DNA from: Candidatus Bathyarchaeota archaeon BA2
Lineage (GTDB): Archaea > Thermoproteota > Bathyarchaeia > Bathyarchaeales > Bathyarchaeaceae
Length of the DNA stretch: 42,570 nucleotides
Direction: 5' to 3'
Assembly: GCA_001399795.1 (NCBI GenBank)
Contig: LIHK01000055.1
Location: forward strand, 22,684-65,253
Numbering within the stretch: position 1 is the first letter of the stretch; each line of letters begins with the position of its first letter. A program made the translations under genes and the position numbers. A model generated the notes under the pieces. It made no database searches. It was not told the DNA's origin and saw nothing but the letters and a program-made list of their open reading frames with translations. This document shows positions 34,383 through 41,808 of the stretch, piece after piece.

Positions 34383-34394
34383 CGCATGCATGCG
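34383..34394 (+). other. 12-base palindrome cgcatgcatgcg
   Basis: Perfect, fully alternating palindrome in the 142-base gap between the two HEPN-related transcription units, followed by a second cgcatgtacgcg-like stretch at 34399-34410. It is placed between the end of the 259-residue gene and the promoter of the next operon. Confidence 0.55.
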
Positions 34395-34424
34395 ATTCCG
34401 CATGTACGCGTTGATTTGTTCATT

Positions 34425-35204
34425 CTATCTGCCAAGTATTATTTTTTCTAACAGATAACTCATGATTTCTTCTGAAACGGAAAACAAGAATTTCGCATCA
34501 TCAAAGTTTATTCGTTCTCGTCTATGAACTGGTTTCGCCGAAAGGTAACGATAAATCCATTTGTACAAAAAATCATGGGTTACTTCATACATCCACTTAT
34601 CGATATAACCAAGTTCTTTGAGAACGTCTAAATCTTTTGTTATACTACTCTTTGGTTCGCCTCCTCTTATTCTTACAGCCTCGCTGACAAAATCTCTCAG
34701 AGCCTCTCTCAAATTTGTCAAGCCATCTTCCGTATCTCCTCTTTCAATTTTTATTTTCCCTTGCCTTAACAAACTAGCAATCTTCTTGAAGCCAAATTTT
34801 TCCAATTTTTCTAAGGTAGGCGTTTTTGTATACTCTGCTATAGCTTTTGCTTTTTCTAGAACCTTCGCTCCAATGCCTAGCATAATCTCATTAATGAATT
34901 GTTTACTGTTTTCAATTATGTTACTGTAATCAAATTCATCAAGAGACAGTCTCATTCCCAAGTTTCTCATTTTGAAAAGTATAACTGGCTCAGAACGAAT
35001 AGTGGTTATAAAACCCTCTTTATCTTGCAGTTTGCTTGGAATAATGGAAAAAGTTACTTTGAAGGGTACATCATCTCTTGTCCGTCTTAAAGATTTTGAG
35101 AACCTTTGCCAATACACCTCATCTTCATCTATTACTCCCAGAGCCTTTTTCATTCTAAGACCTAGAGAAATTCTTCTAAATGGAAGTATCGTATTAAAAC
35201 TCAT
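34425..35204 (-). CDS. HEPN/Abi-like helical protein
   Basis: 259 residues. The N-terminal third is unrecognised (FRRISLGLRMKKALGVIDEDE). The C-terminal half, from about residue 150 (DTEDGLTNLREALRDFVSEAV) to LSAKPVHRRERINFDDAKFLF and SEEIMSYLLEKI, looks like the helical C-terminal domain of abortive-infection and Swt1/HEPN-type proteins, with a conserved-looking HRRE turn. The fold assignment is an inference from pattern. Its ATG overlaps the stop of the small upstream ORF (atga), so the two are translationally coupled. Confidence 0.55.
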   Translation of the reverse strand: MSFNTILPFRRISLGLRMKKALGVIDEDEVYWQRFSKSLRRTRDDVPFKVTFSIIPSKLQDKEGFITTIRSEPVILFKMRNLGMRLSLDEFDYSNIIENSKQFINEIMLGIGAKVLEKAKAIAEYTKTPTLEKLEKFGFKKIASLLRQGKIKIERGDTEDGLTNLREALRDFVSEAVRIRGGEPKSSITKDLDVLKELGYIDKWMYEVTHDFLYKWIYRYLSAKPVHRRERINFDDAKFLFSVSEEIMSYLLEKIILGR

Positions 35205-35371
35205 CGTAAGGAATCTATCTTGAAAAAATATTGTTCTGAAACCTTCTGATTCATATTTTTGCGAGTCATAAACTCGGTAAGTATCTTTTTCAGGCTCTCG
35301 ATGTATTTAGATTCTACTTTAGATAGGATAAAGCATTTACCTTCAACTATCAGATTTTCGGCTCTAATCAT
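35201..35371 (-). CDS. 56-residue protein coupled to the HEPN/Abi-like gene
   Basis: Short ORF from ATG at 35371 to a TGA that shares bases with the next start (atga). The product (AENLIVEGKCFILSKVESKY then IESLKKILTEFMTRK) has a beta-hairpin-like start and a charged helical end. It could be an antitoxin or a small adaptor. A further reading frame just upstream (IRTFIEFMIQELTIDTLENI, ending at a TAG 4 bases before this start) may be the original N terminus, separated by a frameshift. No family recognised. Confidence 0.5.
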   Translation of the reverse strand: MIRAENLIVEGKCFILSKVESKYIESLKKILTEFMTRKNMNQKVSEQYFFKIDSLR

Positions 35372-35495
35372 TCTATCCACTCTTAAAGATATTCTCCAAA
35401 GTATCTATAGTTAATTCTTGAATCATGAATTCTATAAAGGTTCTGATAAGTGAACAAGTCCGCACGCGCGCAATTACTTTGACAAACGTGGCAAC

Positions 35496-35697
35496 CTACT
35501 CTGGAAACTCTTCGATTATGGCAACTCCTGTGCTCGTTCCAATTCTGTTGGCTCCAGCCTGAATCATGGCTAAGGCTTCTTTGAGGGTTCTTATGCCTCC
35601 AGCCGCCTTGACCCCCATGTCTCTGCCCACGGTTTCGCGCATTAACCTAACATCCTCGATTGTGCTCCTCCAACAAATCCGGTTGAAGTTTTTGATG
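35496..35697 (-). pseudogene. deoC: C-terminal remnant of deoxyribose-phosphate aldolase
   Basis: The complement reads [20 protein letters not shown] and [18 protein letters not shown] to a TAG, the last third of DeoC with the final phosphate-binding loop. Just before it, TGFVGGA and TIEDVRLM lie in different frames because of two small compensating indels. The rest of the gene, including the Schiff-base lysine, is missing. It is a decayed fragment. Confidence 0.75.
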
Positions 35698-35797
35698 TCC
35701 AGTATGAATTTGGACGTAAATTTGAGGTGAGAATTAGAAACGATACGGGAGGAGCTCGCGACTGTGCGTCGGCTGTTGTAGTCAATCTGAAGAAGTA
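35697..35797 (+). pseudogene. Fragment of an unknown coding sequence
   Basis: An open stretch from about 35697 reads [20 protein letters not shown] and [10 protein letters not shown] to a TAA. It has protein-like composition but no start, and butts directly against the deoC remnant on the other strand. It is probably the 3' end of a lost gene, consistent with a deletion junction here. Confidence 0.4.
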
Positions 35798-36051
35798 AAT
35801 ATTTTTTGTAAAGCCTTAATTATGCAGAAAAATCCAGCAAACAATGACAGTATTATTTCTGAGATTAGTATTAGTGGTTCTGACTCCCAAATCAATAACT
35901 TGTAGTTTGGGCTGAGTAATAGTAAGACGAAAAGATAGGTCAAATACAAGATTGTTATGGCTGATAATAATAGTAAAGTAAAATCCAAGATTCTTTTGTA
36001 GGGCTTAGGTAACTTTGCCATTTTAATCACATGCTTGATTGAACATTTCAT
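35782..36051 (-). CDS. Small membrane protein with two helices
   Basis: 89 residues, or 79 from the internal start [14 protein letters not shown]. Residues about 24-48 ([23 protein letters not shown]) and 60-78 ([19 protein letters not shown]) are membrane helices. No function is recognised. Its stop overlaps the end of the coding fragment on the other strand. Confidence 0.5.
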   Translation of the reverse strand: MKCSIKHVIKMAKLPKPYKRILDFTLLLLSAITILYLTYLFVLLLLSPNYKLLIWESEPLILISEIILSLFAGFFCIIKALQKIFTSSD

Positions 36052-36363
36052 GGTTGAACTGATAAAAAAGGGATGTTGTACACGGTGTTGAATTCTAGAT
36101 TTTACCTCTATCCTTCTTTGAGTAACAATTTTTCGAAAAATTATCCATTAAACGGAATGTGCATATGTCAATTTCAGTTGTTTTTAGGAATGGAGTACGT
36201 GTTTTGAGTAGCATACTTAACAATCCATGTTCACCGCTTTTGCTAATTGGAGATTTCAACGATTTCTAAGACTCTTTTTATGATTCTAGGTTTATGGAAA
36301 ACATGAAATTTGGCGAAAAATACAAATTCTAAGAGTGCACTAAAATTATGTTTTGGTGAACAC
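36052..36363. other. Gap without a gene, promoter region of the GYD gene
   Basis: About 310 bases with no convincing frame. ctaaaattatg at about 36340 is a possible TATA-like element for the gene that starts at 36364. Confidence 0.4.
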
Positions 36364-36651
36364 ATGCCAACATATATTCTTCTTTCAACCCTTACCGCTG
36401 AGGGAAGAAAGACAATTAAGAGTAAGCCATCAAGGATTAAGGAAGTAAACAAAGAAATAGAGGCTTTCGGCGCAAAGGTCGTGGCCCAGTACGCGGTGCT
36501 TGGACCCTACGACTTTGTTAACGTTGTCGAGGCGCCTGACAACGATACTATCGCCCGTGTTTCTGTGGAACTTGGATCTCGCGGAACCGTACAGATCATG
36601 AGCATGCCCGCCATACCCATAGACAAATTCGTTGCCATGGCAAAGAAGTAG
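36364..36651 (+). CDS. GYD-domain protein
   Basis: 95 residues. PTYILLSTLTAEGRKTIKS at the start, VVAQYAVLGPYDFVNVVEAP in the middle and VQIMSMPAIPIDKFV at the end match the GYD family, small dimeric alpha-beta barrel proteins named for a Gly-Tyr-Asp motif; here GPYD is seen. They are often regulators or sensors with unknown ligand. The ATG at 36364 is favoured over an earlier in-frame start at 36310 because family members begin MPTY. Confidence 0.85.
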   Translation: MPTYILLSTLTAEGRKTIKSKPSRIKEVNKEIEAFGAKVVAQYAVLGPYDFVNVVEAPDNDTIARVSVELGSRGTVQIMSMPAIPIDKFVAMAKK

Positions 36652-36663
36652 AAAGAAACCTTC

Positions 36664-37278
36664 TCAACCACCCCTCTCCTTTTTATTTTTTAAAGTAGTC
36701 CATTCTTTTCTACAAGATTTGAAGGAGAAAATCTTGTAGGTTAACTCTTCAAGTATAGCGAAAGTGCTTTCCTTTTGTGCTCGCCTTTTAAGGGCTTTCA
36801 TGTTGACTTCAGTATACCTCAATATTGCCTTCACATCATCCTTATCTTCAATAGCCCTCTCCTTTGGGACTGTTGCTTTTATCATATGAAGCTTTGAAAG
36901 AATTAGTCCTTCAGGAGTTTGATAGAAAGTCGGCAAACCTAGGATTGTCCCAGGCTTCTTCTCAAGTTTTTTATCTTCTGATAATATAACATCAAGAGTG
37001 AAGGGTGTTCTCTTGTCCTTAAGGGTGATGATTCTAAAGCCGGATTTAAATGCGTCATTAATTTTCTGCGCGTTAACTTGCATGTTAGCCTTCTTTAATG
37101 GTGCGACAAGACGAGTTTGAAGGTTTTCTGGAGGGACTTTAACCACGATGTCTATGTCCATGGTGGTTCGAGGAGTACCATAATAGCTTGCTGCTAAAGC
37201 TCCAGTAAACATATAGTCGATTCCAGCAGCGTTAAAATTTTTGACTATTCTTCTGATTAAGCCTTCAAATTTATCCAC
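36664..37278 (-). CDS. Nucleotidyltransferase, likely toxin-antitoxin type
   Basis: 204 residues. YMFTGALAASYYGTPRTTMDIDIVV (near 22-46) contains the G-x-x-A...D-x-D core of MNT/AbiEii-like nucleotidyltransferases. TLDVILSE near 93 holds the third acidic residue. In related systems the enzyme adds nucleotides to tRNA or to a toxin. The small gene 3 bases upstream on the same strand is its likely partner. It lies next to tRNA-Arg(GCG), whose 3' end is about 340 bases away. Confidence 0.78.
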   Translation of the reverse strand: MDKFEGLIRRIVKNFNAAGIDYMFTGALAASYYGTPRTTMDIDIVVKVPPENLQTRLVAPLKKANMQVNAQKINDAFKSGFRIITLKDKRTPFTLDVILSEDKKLEKKPGTILGLPTFYQTPEGLILSKLHMIKATVPKERAIEDKDDVKAILRYTEVNMKALKRRAQKESTFAILEELTYKIFSFKSCRKEWTTLKNKKERGG

Positions 37279-37281
37279 TTT

Positions 37282-37473
37282 CTAAACCTCGTGATGACGC
37301 CGCTTCTTATACATAATCCTTGCCCTAACTTTTTCTAGGAGTTCTTCTTCCTTGATCGTCTCGTCTTGATCTTTAAGGGCCTCAGCGCAAATACGGATAC
37401 ATGTATCAATCATGCTTATTGAGAGATTCACCTTTTCCTCTGGCTTCAAAGTTTCAAGAGTCAACCATATCAC
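37282..37473 (-). CDS. Small helical partner of the nucleotidyltransferase
   Basis: 63 residues, acidic then basic: LKPEEKVNLSISMIDTCIRI followed by EEELLEKVRARIMYKKRRH. It precedes the nucleotidyltransferase by 3 bases, the arrangement of two-gene toxin-antitoxin modules. The length and helical content fit an antitoxin, but I recognise no family. Confidence 0.6.
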   Translation of the reverse strand: MIWLTLETLKPEEKVNLSISMIDTCIRICAEALKDQDETIKEEELLEKVRARIMYKKRRHHEV

Positions 37474-37614
37474 CCGATATTCTAAGTTATGCTTTAGCCT
37501 TAAGAAGCATTTCTCACCCTAAAAATGCGCTTAGCCTCTAATTTAAATCGGTTCAAGGAAAAAATCCCATGTAAAGGGAATTGAAAGGTCAGGGCTTATA
37601 TCTGCACCTAAAAG

Positions 37615-37693
37615 TGGCGGGTCCGCGGGGATTTGAACCCCGGACCTCCGGCTCCGCAGGCCAGCGTCTTAATCCTGGCTAGACCACGGACCC
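37615..37693 (-). tRNA. tRNA-Arg(GCG)
   Basis: On the minus strand the acceptor gggtccg pairs with cggaccc, then G and an encoded CCA. The T arm is cgggg-ttcaaat-ccccg and the anticodon stem ctggc/gccgg surrounds loop ctgcgga, giving anticodon GCG for CGC codons. No intron. The T arm and 3' end are almost the same as in tRNA-Arg(CCG) 10 kb away. Confidence 0.92.
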
Positions 37694-37737
37694 CTTTTGC
37701 TGGATTAGGACTCCCCGAGATTTCGCGGACCCAAAAT

Positions 37738-37869
37738 GAACCAAGCGAAGCGATTATTAATACTTTGTTGAAGCTGAAGGCAGGCGGCTTAAAGGGTAGC
37801 TACATAAAGAGCATTTCGTTATTTTCTTTAAATAGCCCCAACATGAAAAAGGGGGCTTGCGGTTGCTGA
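37738..37869 (+). pseudogene. Fragment resembling the C terminus of ribosomal protein L1
   Basis: Reading EPSEAIINTLLKLKAGGLKG then SYIKSISLFSLNSPNMKKG to a TGA looks like the last strand and helix of L1, where a helix of this type is followed by KGSYIKSI. The rest of the gene is missing and the tail is off-consensus. It begins just behind the 5' end of the tRNA-Arg gene. Confidence 0.3.
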
Positions 37870-37977
37870 GTTTTGGAAAAAGCCTATAATTCAAGCAGAA
37901 GTACGATAAGATTGAAAGGAAGAAAAAAATTATTTTTTTATCATTCAGGTATGTTGGCATCTGCAACTGGGTGCCTA

Positions 37978-38035
37978 CTCGCCCACTCCATCCAAGCTAT
38001 GTCGCCCAGGCTCCCCGGGTTCAAACCCGGGCGAG
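37978..38035 (+). other. GC-rich structured element with a T-arm-like segment
   Basis: ctcgccc (37978-37984) pairs with gggcgag (38029-38035), and inside it cccggg-ttcaaa-cccggg forms a second perfect hairpin that mimics a tRNA T arm with a loop one base short. The element is about 58 bases, too short for a tRNA. It may be a decayed tRNA or a small structured RNA. Confidence 0.3.
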
Positions 38036-38129
38036 ACTCATCCACTAGATCATGAACAAGCATAGTGAAATTAGTATATACTATCGAGAACTACAAGTAA
38101 AAGAGTTTTCTGTAGTAGCGCCTAGGCTG

Positions 38130-39758
38130 TTAACGTTTCTTTATCGCCCTTCTCAAGGCTTCGATTACGTTTTTCCTTTCCATGGCAACGATGTATGGAC
38201 CCAGTCTCGGTCCTTCAGGCACCCCTAAAAGGGTGGTGTAGAGGGTTTTGAAGAATTTCGCTGGCTTGATGCCGTGTTTTCTGGCGATGTTGAAGATGGC
38301 GCCTTGAATCTGGTCTTCGTCTGTTTCAACTTGAAGGGCTTGGATGAATTCTTTCACCGCGTTGACTTCTTCACTGCTCAGTTTCACAGCCCTCTCCTTT
38401 ATTTCCACAAAATCTCTTGCCCAGTTAAGGGCATACTCAACTCTTCTTTTCAGATCGTCTGACACCTCGTCCTTTACATACTTGTAGTCTCTAAGCTTCT
38501 CTACGATAAACTCTGTCTCGGAACCCTTCGGAGCCACCTTAGCCAAATACGTAAGCAGGTTGTAGGGTACATGAACGCTCGGCTTAGAAGGTTGCTTGAA
38601 AAGCCGGCAGTACATGTACAGCCCGGTGAGTTTGGCTCGCTCCTTTTCGTCAGGAACTAGTTTCCTTCCAAAGCATACGTCTTCCAGTTCGTCGAGTTCA
38701 TTCATGTATTGGGGTATGTCTGTGACTGATAGGGCTCTTGTTCCAACAAACCTTTTCAGAGTAAGTAAAAGAAGGGACTGGGGTGAACCGTATCTAAGCC
38801 AAACCTGTGGGGTGAAAACGTTTCCAGCCGACTTGGATATTTTCTTTCCGCTCTTGTCCAAAAACATTTCATACCGCACATGGCTGGGTGGAGGCCAATT
38901 AAGAACCTCCTCGCATATTCTGTCGTTCACCCTCACCGAGTCAGCGATATCCTTTCCATAAGCCTCAAACCGTATGTCTAGAGCTTTCCACCTAGCAGCG
39001 AACTCCACCTTCCAGCTGAGCTTTCCTTCACCCTTGCCGTAGTCTGCCTCGCCCTTGTGTCCGCATCCTTCCAGCCACCCTCCCTTCACCTCCATTCCTC
39101 CACAGTGGTAGAGAACTTTTTCCTCCTTTGGAAGAAACTCGTACGCCTTGGTGGTGTAAATTCGACCGCAGTTGGAACAAACGGGAAAGTAGGGAAGAAC
39201 TTCCACAAACTTTTCCTGTCCAACCTCTTCCTTGACAATTTCTCCAATTTTTTTGTCGTTCATGAGCAAGGTCTTGATTTCCTTATTGAAAAGCCCTTTT
39301 TCGTAGGCTTCTCTGCCAGACATGAACTTGTATTCTATGCCACAGGCGTCTAGGGCTTCTAGAAGTAAGTGGCTCATGTGTTCTCCGTAGCTTTTGTGGC
39401 AGGCGTAGGGATCTGAGATAGAGGTTACTGGATAGCCTAGATACTTCTTTAATGATTTGGGGAGACCTGCTGGGACTTTTCTTAAGCCATCCATGTCGTC
39501 GGCGAAGGCTATGTACTCCGCCTTAAATCCCTCTTCTTTTAGGGCTAGAGCCACAGCGTAGGCTCTAGCGCAGTCCGCGAAGCTTCCGATGTGGGGAAAA
39601 CCTGAGGCTCCGAGGCCGCTTTCCGTCCTAATCAGGTCGAGGCTTCTTCCCAGCTTTCGCTCTCTTTCCACGAGTTCGACGGCAACTTTGTCGTACCATG
39701 TTCCGTGGCCGATGATCCTTTCGGTCATAACCGAGGTTTCCTCTTTCACATAGTCCAT
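38130..39758 (-). CDS. lysS: Lysyl-tRNA synthetase, class I
   Basis: 542 residues. ESGLGASGFPHIGSFADCARA (near 46-66) is the HIGH motif, CSNCGRIY (near 194) and CGHKGEADYG are zinc sites, and GKKISKSAGNVFTP (near 303) is KMSKS. This class I enzyme is typical of archaea and absent from most bacteria, and charges tRNA-Lys. The start is uncertain: MDYVKEE at 39758 or the ATG 10 residues in (MTERIIGHG, at 39728). It has no operon partner. Confidence 0.95.
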   Translation of the reverse strand: MDYVKEETSVMTERIIGHGTWYDKVAVELVERERKLGRSLDLIRTESGLGASGFPHIGSFADCARAYAVALALKEEGFKAEYIAFADDMDGLRKVPAGLPKSLKKYLGYPVTSISDPYACHKSYGEHMSHLLLEALDACGIEYKFMSGREAYEKGLFNKEIKTLLMNDKKIGEIVKEEVGQEKFVEVLPYFPVCSNCGRIYTTKAYEFLPKEEKVLYHCGGMEVKGGWLEGCGHKGEADYGKGEGKLSWKVEFAARWKALDIRFEAYGKDIADSVRVNDRICEEVLNWPPPSHVRYEMFLDKSGKKISKSAGNVFTPQVWLRYGSPQSLLLLTLKRFVGTRALSVTDIPQYMNELDELEDVCFGRKLVPDEKERAKLTGLYMYCRLFKQPSKPSVHVPYNLLTYLAKVAPKGSETEFIVEKLRDYKYVKDEVSDDLKRRVEYALNWARDFVEIKERAVKLSSEEVNAVKEFIQALQVETDEDQIQGAIFNIARKHGIKPAKFFKTLYTTLLGVPEGPRLGPYIVAMERKNVIEALRRAIKKR

Positions 39759-40580
39759 CTAAAATAGTTGTATAGTTGAATTTATATATTCGGAATATGC
39801 GGTACAATGTCAGAGATTTAATTAGATTGGTACAGTGACGCAACATCTGAAGAACTAGAGACAAAGAAAAGACAAAGAATTAAAGAGGAAAAAAGTCGTA
39901 CAATTTTGAGCTATCCTGTGGAGAAATCCATTTTCCAGCCATGAACATGAACGGGTCAGTTGTTGATGGGAACAGCATGAAGCCACTTCATCTTTAACTA
40001 CAACAGGAAGTGGCTGAAGAAACGAGATTCAAGACAATGGCTGAAGTATTGGAAGACCACAGAAAACTGAGGAAAGAAGGAAATGAATATCCGCACCTTG
40101 ACATGACTAAGGAGTTTGTGCTGTCAGAACTAGAACCAAAAAGTTGAAGACAGGGGAACGATGCCTCACCGCAATCAGAGTTTTTCTACAAAATCCATCG
40201 GCCTCCCCAGATAAGAACAAATTAAAGCATCTTTGATAGGGTGGAAAAGGGCTTCATCGATATTGAATAAGTTGAGGAAAGAGATTTGATCTGACATTAT
40301 TGAGCAAAATAGGCAAGGATGAGCAAGTGCAAGAGTTTGCAGCTCAACTTAAAAAGCTTGCCAATGGCATTTCTAAAAATCCAATAACTTGATTAGATTA
40401 ACTGGAAAACTGAATTTTTGCCATGAAAAACTTTTCATGCTTCTTTTAAGGGCGCGAAGCGCCATGTACATTTAGCCAGCAACATTGGAATATGGTGAAC
40501 TCAGTTCATTGTCGGTACGGAGATAGCATTTTTATAATAGGTAGGCTTGTTTTCTTTGCTGAAGAGAGAGATGATATTTT
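39759..40580. other. Long gene-poor gap
   Basis: About 820 bases. Short protein-like frames without good starts occur (for example AEVLEDHRKLRKEGNEYPHL and SKIGKDEQVQEFAAQLKKLA), which look like leftovers of small genes. A hairpin ggcgc-gaa-gcgcc lies at 40451-40463. A TATA-like tttttataatagg at about 40527-40540 points to the gene at 40581. Confidence 0.45.
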
Positions 40581-40694
40581 ATGGCTGAGAAAGTGAAGTG
40601 TCGATGGGGATGGAAAGGCCATTACTTCTTACTTTGCCCAATTTGCTGGGTTTGTAAAGAAAGGCAAGAATGTAGACGAAGAAAAGCATCTTAA
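40581..40694 (+). CDS. 37-residue cysteine-rich small protein
   Basis: ATG at 40581 to TAA at 40694. It has five cysteines: KCRWGW at the start, CPICWVC in the middle (CPIC plus a third cysteine) and ERQEC near the end, then a basic tail RRRKAS. This could be a small zinc finger. gaagagagag about 10 bases upstream and a TATA-like element about 45 bases upstream support expression. It is below usual gene-calling limits. Confidence 0.5.
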   Translation: MAEKVKCRWGWKGHYFLLCPICWVCKERQECRRRKAS

Positions 40695-40698
40695 TCTT

Positions 40699-40917
40699 TC
40701 ATAGCCTTAAGAATCTCCATATAAGGTAGGCAAAGTACGCTAATCCAACTATGATCAAGATTGGTGACGTTATAAAATAGAAGTCGTTGCGGCGATAGAC
40801 ATAAATCAAGATCTTTGGTAGCTTCTCTAGCCTCTCTAATGTTAACACCTACCTGAAGAGAAGTGGCAGCCCTAAAAGAAAAACTCCGATAACTATCAAA
40901 ATCAATCCAAGTATCAT
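40699..40917 (-). pseudogene. Two-helix membrane protein interrupted by an in-frame TAG
   Basis: From ATG at 40917 one reads MILGLILIVIGVFLLGLPLL, then FR and TAG (40849-40851). The same frame continues immediately with VLTLERLEKLPKILIYVYRR and a second helix (ILIIVGLAYFAYLIWRF) to TGA at 40699. The whole reads as one 71-residue two-helix protein with a charged loop between the helices, apart from the stop. Either the stop is a recent mutation, TAG is read through or as pyrrolysine, or two short genes exist with GTG at 40848 as second start. Confidence 0.5.
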
Positions 40918-41060
40918 AAAGGGACGAGAGGATTCAAACACCGACCCTAACCCCTATCCAGTTCTATCAAGTTCTTGGTTTCCTTAGTTCAATGCTCAGC
41001 GCACTAGAGCTACGCCCGTAATGGCATCGATGAAGATGCTTAGCCCGTATTCGCGATTCT

Positions 41061-41567
41061 TCACTTTCTTCCATACTTGTCCACAAATGTGATTTCCCCT
41101 AGCTCTTTCCGGGTCTTTGTGGAGGTTTCAGCTGGGAAGCCTAACGAAATTATGGACAACAATCTTTTGCTCTTTGGAATACCTAGTATTTCTTTCACTT
41201 CTTCTTCGTAAACGGAGTTGTAGGAACCTATCCAACAGGCACCAAGCCCCAAGGCGTGCGCAGCAAGGAGCATGTTTTGGGTGGCGATTGCTCCATCCTC
41301 AACCGGATGTGTTGAGGCTCTAGGGTCGACGACCACAGCGATTCCAACGGAAGCATCGGCTAGGAATTTCCCATAGGTGGTGGTCTCTGCTACCCTCTTC
41401 CTCAATTCCTCATCCCTTAAAACTATGAAGTTCCAAGGTTGGCTGTTACCGGCTGAAGGTGCCCATCTACCAGCATCAAGGATCTTTACGATAAAATCCT
41501 CAGGAACAAAATCCTTCGTGTATTTCCTAATGCTTCTTCTACCCTTGATGGCGTCAAAGATTTCCAA
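41061..41567 (-). CDS. Nitroreductase-family FMN protein
   Basis: 168 residues. RRSIRKYTKDFVPEDFIVKILDAG at the start, RWAPSAGNSQPWNFIVL (near 34-50) and GLGACWIGSY near 113 are nitroreductase motifs that bind FMN. The substrate cannot be told: members reduce nitro compounds, flavins or enones. An inverted-repeat-rich region lies upstream. Confidence 0.9.
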   Translation of the reverse strand: MEIFDAIKGRRSIRKYTKDFVPEDFIVKILDAGRWAPSAGNSQPWNFIVLRDEELRKRVAETTTYGKFLADASVGIAVVVDPRASTHPVEDGAIATQNMLLAAHALGLGACWIGSYNSVYEEEVKEILGIPKSKRLLSIISLGFPAETSTKTRKELGEITFVDKYGRK

Positions 41568-41703
41568 GTTCTCACCCTATAGATCTCTTATGAGATGTCT
41601 TAAATAATTTCGGATGGGTTGCAGTTGGGTTGCAGTCGCATCCTTGTTTAGCGAGGACTCGTGACAAATCTAACTTTAAAGCCCCACACGTGTAGGACTA
41701 AAG

Positions 41704-41723
41704 AACAAGCTTTTCGGCTTGTT
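41704..41723 (+). terminator. Hairpin aacaagc-ttttcg-gcttgtt followed by T-rich DNA
   Basis: A perfect 7-bp stem with a 6-base loop, followed by tattttc. Located between the divergent nitroreductase and radical SAM genes, so it is not at a gene end. It could be a regulatory dyad. A short acacgtgt palindrome lies just before it. Confidence 0.35.
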
Positions 41724-41730
41724 TATTTTC

Positions 41731-41746
41731 ATATCGCGCGCGATAT
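41731..41746 (+). other. 16-base palindrome atatcgcgcgcgatat
   Basis: Perfect palindrome about 60 bases upstream of the radical SAM start, in the divergent gap with the nitroreductase gene. It is the longest perfect member of the recurrent GC-alternating class in this window. Confidence 0.6.
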
Positions 41747-41808
41747 AAGAAGGAAAGGGATATGACCAAGATTCGCAGTTTTACAGGTTGAGGCGCTCCA
41801 TTTTGTCC

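Noticed and set aside
27328-37693. A mobile element between the two tRNA-Arg genes
   Set aside because: Suggestive (decayed genes, tRNA ends) but no integrase, transposase or repeated attachment site was seen, and argS lies inside as a normal gene. Kept only as a lead.
37720-37734. Second tRNA-like end (cgcggaccc) before the L1-like fragment
   Set aside because: Nine bases match the acceptor of tRNA-Arg(GCG) but in opposite orientation, without a T arm; too short to interpret.
37633-37869. 78-residue plus-strand frame starting in tRNA-Arg(GCG)
   Set aside because: Its first half is the antisense of the tRNA. Only the last part resembles a protein and is listed as an L1-like fragment.
40919-40990. 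tRNA-like piece (gattcaaacaccgaccc region)
   Set aside because: The T-loop-like ttcaaac is present on neither strand with a pairing stem, and no acceptor strand fits.
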